A stretch of DNA of 64,000 bases, from NCBI RefSeq assembly GCF_026151205.1, contig NC_087081.1:1049386-1113385 (forward strand). Direction: 5' to 3'. The stretch comes from Bolinopsis microptera. Lineage: Eukaryota; Ctenophora; Tentaculata; Lobata; Bolinopsidae. Made by a program: the position numbers and the translations under genes. Each line of letters starts with the position of its first letter. The first letter of the stretch is position 1. Of this stretch, positions 58,154 through 64,000 are shown piece after piece. The notes beneath the pieces were generated by a model. The model had not been told where the DNA came from and did not search any database. It worked only from the letters and a program-made list of their open reading frames with translations.

Positions 58154-59100
58154 ATAATTTGGTACAACATACGTTGATCATAATAACGAGCAACAAAACT
58201 TTAACCTCATAACAAAATATGACTATACAGGGTGAGAATCCCTGCCACGTTTTTGGTCAGCTTCGCCGGGGCTCATGTCTTTCCTCGAGGGAGCATTAGT
58301 GTCTACAGAAAAACTGACAAATCCTAGCGAAGTCCAATCCGAACCACATCTTCCATCAGAGGTGGTGCTGGGTCAGATGGTTACTGAACGGATTGGCCTG
58401 GAGAAAGGCAAAGTCCTGTTTTCTCAAGTTAACCATAGAGGGGGTCAGGCGCTGTTCAATGAAACGAAAAGTTTTCAATGAAACGAAAAGTTTTATTTTA
58501 CATTCCTTTAATCATAAATAAAATAAGAGCTTAAACCACGAATTAGTTAGCTAGAAGTAAACTTGAGGAAATATTTTTGGTGATTGTATATAATTATTTA
58601 AAAAACTTTATTTGGTTGTTAGTATTTTTATTATGGTAAGTGGTTGAATTTAGTGAGACAAGGTCAGTTTCTCTATTATCTTAGAAAAATTTCTACTTTA
58701 CAGTAGGCAATGCTGAGTGGCAGGAATGAGGGACCAAAACGCTTGGGGCTTACAATGGCCCATTTACAAACCACTTCAGACATGGCAGTGATGTCATTTA
58801 TGCTTAATTCGTCTGAAACTGACCCTACTGCACTTCTAACATTCTATAAAAATCTCTTCTAAAATAGGTATAAAAATGCATAACACAAAACACACAAATA
58901 AAATGTTTATAATCCTTATATAATAAATTTCTATAGAACTTTTAAATTTCTATAAAACTAATAAACCTATTATATATATATTCATTTTGCACCCAGAGAA
59001 AGATGTGATCACAGAGGTAGTTTCGATATTATGTTCATGACAAGGTATGGGGCTGCTGCAAGTTATATTTTGCTAAGATATTACCGCTTTTTCAAGCTTA
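58154..59100. other. LINE 3' region and AT-rich flank
   Basis: caatgaaacgaaaagtttt is repeated twice at 58458-58495. The rest is AT-rich without coding signal. Confidence 0.4.
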
Positions 59101-59275
59101 AGTAATCTAGGCTCGCTCACGGCTGGTTCTTGGAGCCAACACCCTCAGCCCCACAGAAGTGGGAGCACTGTCAGTGGTGGCTCACCCAGATAACGGACAG
59201 TGTCTCTCTAGTCTCATTTCCAGGCGTTCCCACCCCACTCACTCACTCACTCACATGCCGCCCCCCGGGCCGCTC

Positions 59276-59358
59276 CAGCTAGTGGATATCTAGCAATTAG
59301 TTATTTTCCAGCTAGTGGATATCTAGCACTTACTCCTTTTCCAGCTAGTGGATAATTA
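59276..59358. repeat. 33-bp repeat, three copies
   Basis: ccagctagtggatatctagc recurs at 33-bp spacing, the third copy partial. Confidence 0.85.
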
Positions 59359-59559
59359 GCACCCAGAAAAACTCCGGTAAACGGAAGTAACACAAACATA
59401 CAAACAAAGAAAAGTCACACGCAGCCCAAAATTTCAAATTAAACAAAAAAAGGGTCTTCACAAAACAAAAATTTGCTTGGTAGCTTTGTATTGTCAACAT
59501 TATACCGCGCGCGTCGCAAAGACGCGCGTAAATAAAAGAAATCATAGATTTGGGCAAGA

Positions 59560-59889
59560 GATACTAGATGCTCAGGTATGCCTGGTAGGTTCCTGTCTAC
59601 TCACTAGAAAGACAGGGGGCAGCCTGTTCTAAAAGAGCGCCCGGGAGATCACCTAGGCATGGGTGGTGCTCTCCCGAGACCGAGCATTATGACAGTTTTC
59701 CTTCGGGAAAACGTCGCTCACCAGGCTTTATCCTCCGGAGGGTAAGGAGCACTAGCCCATGCCAAGTGCCCGTACCCTGTGACACCTACAACCGGAGGGA
59801 CCCCAATAGACGTTAGTCACCAGACGGACGTAGCCTTCCGAAAGGAAGGTAAAGTGGGTGCCCCAACCCAAAAAAAAAAAAAAAAAAAA
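59560..59889 (+). mobile_element. SINE-like or LINE 3'-end element with poly(A) tail
   Basis: GC-rich sequence with several obvious stem-loops (ttttccttcgggaaaa, cctccggagg, ccttccgaaaggaagg) that ends gggtgccccaaccc followed by about 20 A. The poly(A) end and compact folding suggest a retroposed structured RNA. The 5' boundary is uncertain and no Pol III box is clear. Confidence 0.5.
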
Positions 59890-60201
59890 TATGACTATCT
59901 TCGAGCATTTTTTACAATGCTATCGAAACCGCGCAATTTCACTGTCATTTACAACTTTTAAAAGATAAAAATATCACCGCGCATTCTTCAGACCCTGTGT
60001 CGCTGTTCTAAATTTATGTCAAGAGATAAGAGTTATTTAAAATTCTTAATAGTACTATTTAAATTTGCTAATAGCATAATCATATTTTATACATTATTAA
60101 TACTTTATACATTGTGTGCATATATTTATATTTGATTGTAATTAAAGATTTTAAGGCGTTAGTGCCGAGTAATGCCTTCGGGTAGTGCTCCTCAATCAAT
60201 C

Positions 60202-60514
60202 AAGTGAAACAAATTTTAGTGAAACAAATTTAAAATTTTATCCTTTATTTTACAATCATAATATAATAATATTTATAAGCCTCCGTTTTGAAAGTTTTTA
60301 AATTTTAATATATTCACATTTCTATTTAAAATTCAATTTAATGTATAAGTCAATAACTGGCCGCCAAAGCCGCGCATTCTTAAAAACATGATTAAATTGT
60401 TTATGATTATACGACAAATAGAAATAAATTTAAAATTATCCGTGGTTTTTTTTTTTAAATAAATTATAATCTTACCTAAATCCAAAGCCAGCTTTGTAAA
60501 ATTTACTTTTAGAT
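60202..60514 (+). repeat. Left 313-bp direct repeat flanking the ORF1 gene
   Basis: Starts agtgaaacaaatttta and ends ttttagat. About 97% identical by eye to 61639-61954. It does not begin TG or end CA, so it is not a classical LTR. Confidence 0.9.
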
Positions 60515-60640
60515 AGTTTTAATACTTTCAACACTACTATATAACAAATAATTTGAGTAGTTCTGTGTGCGCGTTGAATTATCTCGCTGGCTTTGTAGAT
60601 TTGTATACATTGTTTGTACATTTTCTGTACAACGTGTACG

Positions 60641-61597
60641 ATGCCTCTTCCGCTACAGAATGAACATATGGATATATTAGATGATGATATGGTCGTGAAT
60701 GGCCAGTTTCTTACGGAATATGTGAATCAGATACACATGGCGACTGAAAGTATTTTCAAGGAGATTAGAAGTAAAATCGGAGTTGAACACAACGATGATG
60801 TGCGGTTTGATAAACTGAACCAGAGAAGTGTGCCTAGAGAAAGGTTATCAGAATGGTTAGAGACAGTTTGCTGTTTGCTGAACGATTTTTGTGGTCCATT
60901 GTTACGATCCGCCACAGAAACAGCTAACGACAACAGAATGTTCAGGAAAGAAAAAATAGAAGATGCGACTAAAATCATAGAACTACAAGAGAAGTTGCTC
61001 TCTAAGCAAGAAGAAGATATGGCTAAAATCAGTGATTTGCAGGAGAAGTTAGCTTTGAAGAAGGATGATGAGATTGGAACTGTGAAAAGTGCAGCTCAGA
61101 AAGAGATCAAAACCTTTTCGTCTCTTTTGAAAAACACATGCAAAAACGCCTTTGCACCAAAGAAGATCCAAGCTGCGGTGAAAAGAATTTCCCTAGAAGA
61201 AGATCGAAGTAAAAGTCTGATTATCTTTGGGCTTCCAGAGACTGAGGAGAACCTGGATGCTAAGGTATCTGGTATTTTGTTGGACCATCTCAACGAAAAA
61301 CCGAAAATTTTGAGATGTAAACGAGTTGGAAAGGACACAAGTGAACGAGTCAGACCAGTGAAATTCATTTTGTCAAGCTCAGATCAAGCTCGAACCATCT
61401 TGAGCAAGACTAAGCTACTAAGACATGTAGACGGGTTTAGTTCAGTTTACATTACTCCAGATAGATCAGCTGCAGACAGGATGGCCTACAAGAAAGTTGT
61501 CGACCAACTACTCAATAAAAGGACAGCAGAGCCTGACAAAGTTCATGTTATCAGGAACTTTAGAGTCATTAGCTCGGAGAAGGAGCCTTTAGAGTGA
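60641..61597 (+). CDS. ORF1-type retrotransposon RNA-binding protein, intact, without ORF2
   Basis: 318 codons from ATG (MPLPLQNEHMDILDDDM). The N-terminal third is followed by a coiled-coil stretch (residues about 105-150: KIIELQEKLLSKQEEDMAKI), then an RRM-like part with SLIIFGLPETEENLDA, RCKRVGKDTSERVRPVKFIL and the conserved YITPDRSAADRMAYKKVV. This is the ORF1 arrangement of many invertebrate LINEs, whose product coats element RNA. No reverse transcriptase frame follows; a direct repeat starts 42 bp after the stop. A non-autonomous ORF1-only element (compare mammalian HAL1) is likely. An older fragment is unlikely, because the frame is intact. Confidence 0.85.
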   Translation: MPLPLQNEHMDILDDDMVVNGQFLTEYVNQIHMATESIFKEIRSKIGVEHNDDVRFDKLNQRSVPRERLSEWLETVCCLLNDFCGPLLRSATETANDNRMFRKEKIEDATKIIELQEKLLSKQEEDMAKISDLQEKLALKKDDEIGTVKSAAQKEIKTFSSLLKNTCKNAFAPKKIQAAVKRISLEEDRSKSLIIFGLPETEENLDAKVSGILLDHLNEKPKILRCKRVGKDTSERVRPVKFILSSSDQARTILSKTKLLRHVDGFSSVYITPDRSAADRMAYKKVVDQLLNKRTAEPDKVHVIRNFRVISSEKEPLE

Positions 61598-61638
61598 TAT
61601 ATTTTCTATAAGTACAATATTATATGTTTTAATTCATT

Positions 61639-61954
61639 AGTGAAACAAATTTTTTAGTGAAACAAATTTAAAATTTTATCCTTTATTTTACAATCATAAT
61701 ATAATAATATTTATAAGCCTCCGTTTTGAAAGTTTTAAATTTTAATATATTCACATTTCTATTTAAAATTCAATTTAATGTATAAGTCAATAACTGGCTG
61801 CCAAAGCCGCGCTTTCTTAAAAACATGATTAAATTGTTTATGATTATACGACAAATAGAAATACATTTAAAATTATCCGTGGTTTTTTTTTTTTTTAAAT
61901 AAATTATAATCTTACCTAAATCCAAAGCCAGCTTTGTAAAATTTACTTTTAGAT
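61639..61954 (+). repeat. Right 316-bp direct repeat flanking the ORF1 gene
   Basis: Matches 60202-60514 in the same orientation, with a few substitutions and length differences in T runs. Confidence 0.9.
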
Positions 61955-62844
61955 CAAAATATATCGTCAATTCTAAATATTTACAATGCAACATTTCATT
62001 AATTTACATACAAGCGTATACTCCAGCCCCTGCACGCATCCGTTCTTATGCGGCGCGGCTCAAGCCGCGCACGCACGTATTATTTTATACTTTTTGCTTT
62101 CTAATAAATATCGTGTCAATGTGTACGTCTAAATGTTCATGCTTTGTGTAAACCGAATCCAATTGAGATTAGTGACAAGGATAAGGACCCAAGTGCCTGT
62201 ACGGCTTTTTCGGACCCCTGTGGACCACTACTCTTGAAGTCGCTCTACAACTATTGAACATTTATAACTGTTATATAATATATAACGACATTTGACAATT
62301 ATTATCATTAATCTATAATCTAGCTGTCTTGCTGAGGGGAGGAGTAAACGCTTCACAAACTAAAGTGCTTACAACATACAAAATTTAAAACCATCAACAC
62401 GGTTATAGTTCATATCAAGGGCCAATTTGGTATACCTCTATTTCGTTGTAATATCTAGTATATCTTCACATCTTAATACTATAATGAAATACAATAGGAT
62501 ACATGTTTCGAGAAAGAAAGGTTAGTCCGATTATTAACAAAAGTAAACAAAAGTCCATCAGGGACTCCACGGAGTCGAAAAAGGTACACGGCTGCTGTCT
62601 GGTGCTGCTAGGCATTTATTGATCAAGATGTTTTATTGTATTGGTTTTTGATGATTCTATTGTTCGTGACTAATCAAGTTCTAAGTGGGGGTATAAAGTG
62701 CTGCTTAAGATACTTCGTCATCTCATGTCCAGTATAATGAATAAGATAGTAAACAATATAGTTTCAGTAGTTGACCCATACAGTTAAGTCCGTCATAACT
62801 CACAATTGTTTAGTCATCTGTCAAATGTCAAAGTCGTTGTGTGT
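61954..62844 (+). repeat. First copy of a 1,157-bp-spaced tandem repeat
   Basis: Begins tcaaaatatatcgtcaattc directly after the right direct repeat. It contains gcggcgcggctcaagccgcgc, a GC-rich palindromic patch. Nearly identical to 63111-64000. No open frame. Confidence 0.92.
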
Positions 62845-63110
62845 TTAGTCGCTGAGTTAGCAGTAAGATAAGTTGTTACGCATTGATTAATTAATTTTTT
62901 GCTAGGGCCCAATGTTATTGCGGGTGTGGTATTTCTTACTGCACACTACTGTGTTTTGGTCACCCCTCTTTCAATACATAATTTGGGTTTCATACTGGGA
63001 TAGTGGATATTAGGGCTATATCGGTTTTCTCCTTTTATAACTGGGTTTATTTAGAAGCATTCAATTCTGTATAATTATGTATTGTTTGAAAAGATTTAGA
63101 TTAAAAAAAA
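62845..63110 (+). other. Segment between the tandem copies, ending in an A run
   Basis: About 266 bp that ends gattaaaaaaaa immediately before the second copy, as if the unit had a poly(A) end. No coding signal. Confidence 0.5.
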
Positions 63111-64000
63111 TCAAAATATATCGTCAATTCTAAATATTTACAATGCAACATTTCATTAATTTACATACAAGCGTACTCCAGCCCCTGCACGCATCCGTTC
63201 TTATGCGGCGCGGCTCAAGCCGCGCACGCACGTATTATTTTATACTTTTTGCTTTCTAATAAATATCGTGTCAATGTGTACGTCTAAATGTTCATTCTTT
63301 GTGTAAACCGAATCCAATTGAGATTAGTGACAAGGATAAGGACCCAAGTGCCTGTACGGCTTTTTCGGACCCCTGTGGACCACTACTCTTGAAGTCGCTC
63401 TACAACTATTGAACATTTATAACTGTTATATAATATATAACGACATTTGACAATTATTATCATTAATCTATAATCTAGCTGTCTTGCTGAGGGGGAGGAG
63501 TAAACGCTTCAAAAACTAAAGTGCTTACAACATACAAAATTTAAAACCATCAACACGGTTATAGTTCATATCAAGGGCCAATTTGGTATACCTCTATTTC
63601 GTTGTAATATCTAGTATATCTTCACATCTTAATACTATAATGAAATACAATAGGATACATGTTTCGAGAAAGAAAGGTTGGTCCGATTATTAACAAAAGT
63701 AAACAAAAGTCCATCAGGGACTCCACGGAGTCGAAAAAGGTACACGGCTGCTGTCTGGTGCTGCTAGGCATTTATTGATCAAGATGTTTTATTGTATTGG
63801 TTTTTGATGATTCTATTGTTCGTGACTAATCAAGTTCTAAGTGGGGGTATAAAGTGCTGCTTAAGATACTTCGTCATCTCATGTCCAGTATAATGAATAA
63901 GATAGTAAACAATATAGTTTCAGTAGTTGACCCATACAGTTAAGTCCGTCATAACTCACAATTGTTTAGTCATCTGTCAATTGTCAAAGTCGTTGTGTGT
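63111..64000 (+). repeat. Second copy of the tandem repeat, cut by the window end
   Basis: Same sequence as 61954-62844 with scattered substitutions (for example a two-base deletion near 63174). Confidence 0.92.

Noticed and set aside
60202-61954. Classical LTR retrotransposon
   Set aside because: The direct repeats lack TG...CA ends, and the interior encodes an ORF1-type protein, not gag-pol. No primer-binding site was recognised.

Overview
The window is animal nuclear DNA. Genes are split by GT-AG introns, long introns carry very large minisatellites, non-LTR retrotransposon remnants and hairpin transposons are abundant, and there are orthologues of conserved animal genes (tafazzin, TFIIF alpha). 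A neuropeptide precursor of the many-copy, amidated type, a Cys-rich extracellular domain I associate with cnidarians, sponges and molluscs, and LINE ORF1 proteins of a kind common in invertebrates make a cnidarian or similar early-branching invertebrate my best guess. This cannot be proved from the window alone.

Layout. 0.1-0.65 kb: plus-strand exons of an extracellular-domain gene, with a probable frameshift. 1.5-6.9 kb: three minus-strand genes head to tail: TFIIF alpha (intronless), tafazzin (five exons, all splice phases agree), and an unrecognised 276-residue charged protein (five exons). 7.4-9.4 kb: 5'-truncated LINE reverse transcriptase. 10.2-10.7 kb: non-autonomous hAT element with an 8-bp target duplication. 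11-13.8 kb: mostly featureless, with two weak candidate exons and a G/C-tract hairpin element. 13.8-26 kb: mainly minisatellites, including an 8.1-kb array of 50/55-bp units.

26.6-55.7 kb: I infer one minus-strand gene of about 29 kb from eleven exons whose phases all fit. It would encode a 456-residue protein: signal peptide, three Cys-rich modules, a fibronectin-III-like (NDNF/DUF2369-like) region and a C-terminal membrane segment. Its introns hold a nested set of elements bounded by poly-G/poly-C tracts, arrays of CRE-like (TGACGTCA) 20-mers, a 2.7-kb inverted repeat and, on the opposite strand, a neuropeptide precursor gene (43.3-45.7 kb). That precursor has 22 copies of a PPGL-amide unit followed by 31 copies of an FVDF-amide unit.

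55.8-64 kb: retrotransposon territory. It holds an R2-like C-terminus with an in-frame stop, a LINE RT C-terminus, a SINE-like poly(A)-tailed unit, an intact ORF1-type protein between 0.31-kb direct repeats, and a 1.16-kb tandem repeat that runs off the window.

The most interesting items are the two-peptide precursor nested in a large gene, the recently duplicated exon-plus-CRE-array unit, the nested G-tract elements and the ORF1-only element between direct repeats. All calls come from reading the sequence; no search was run.
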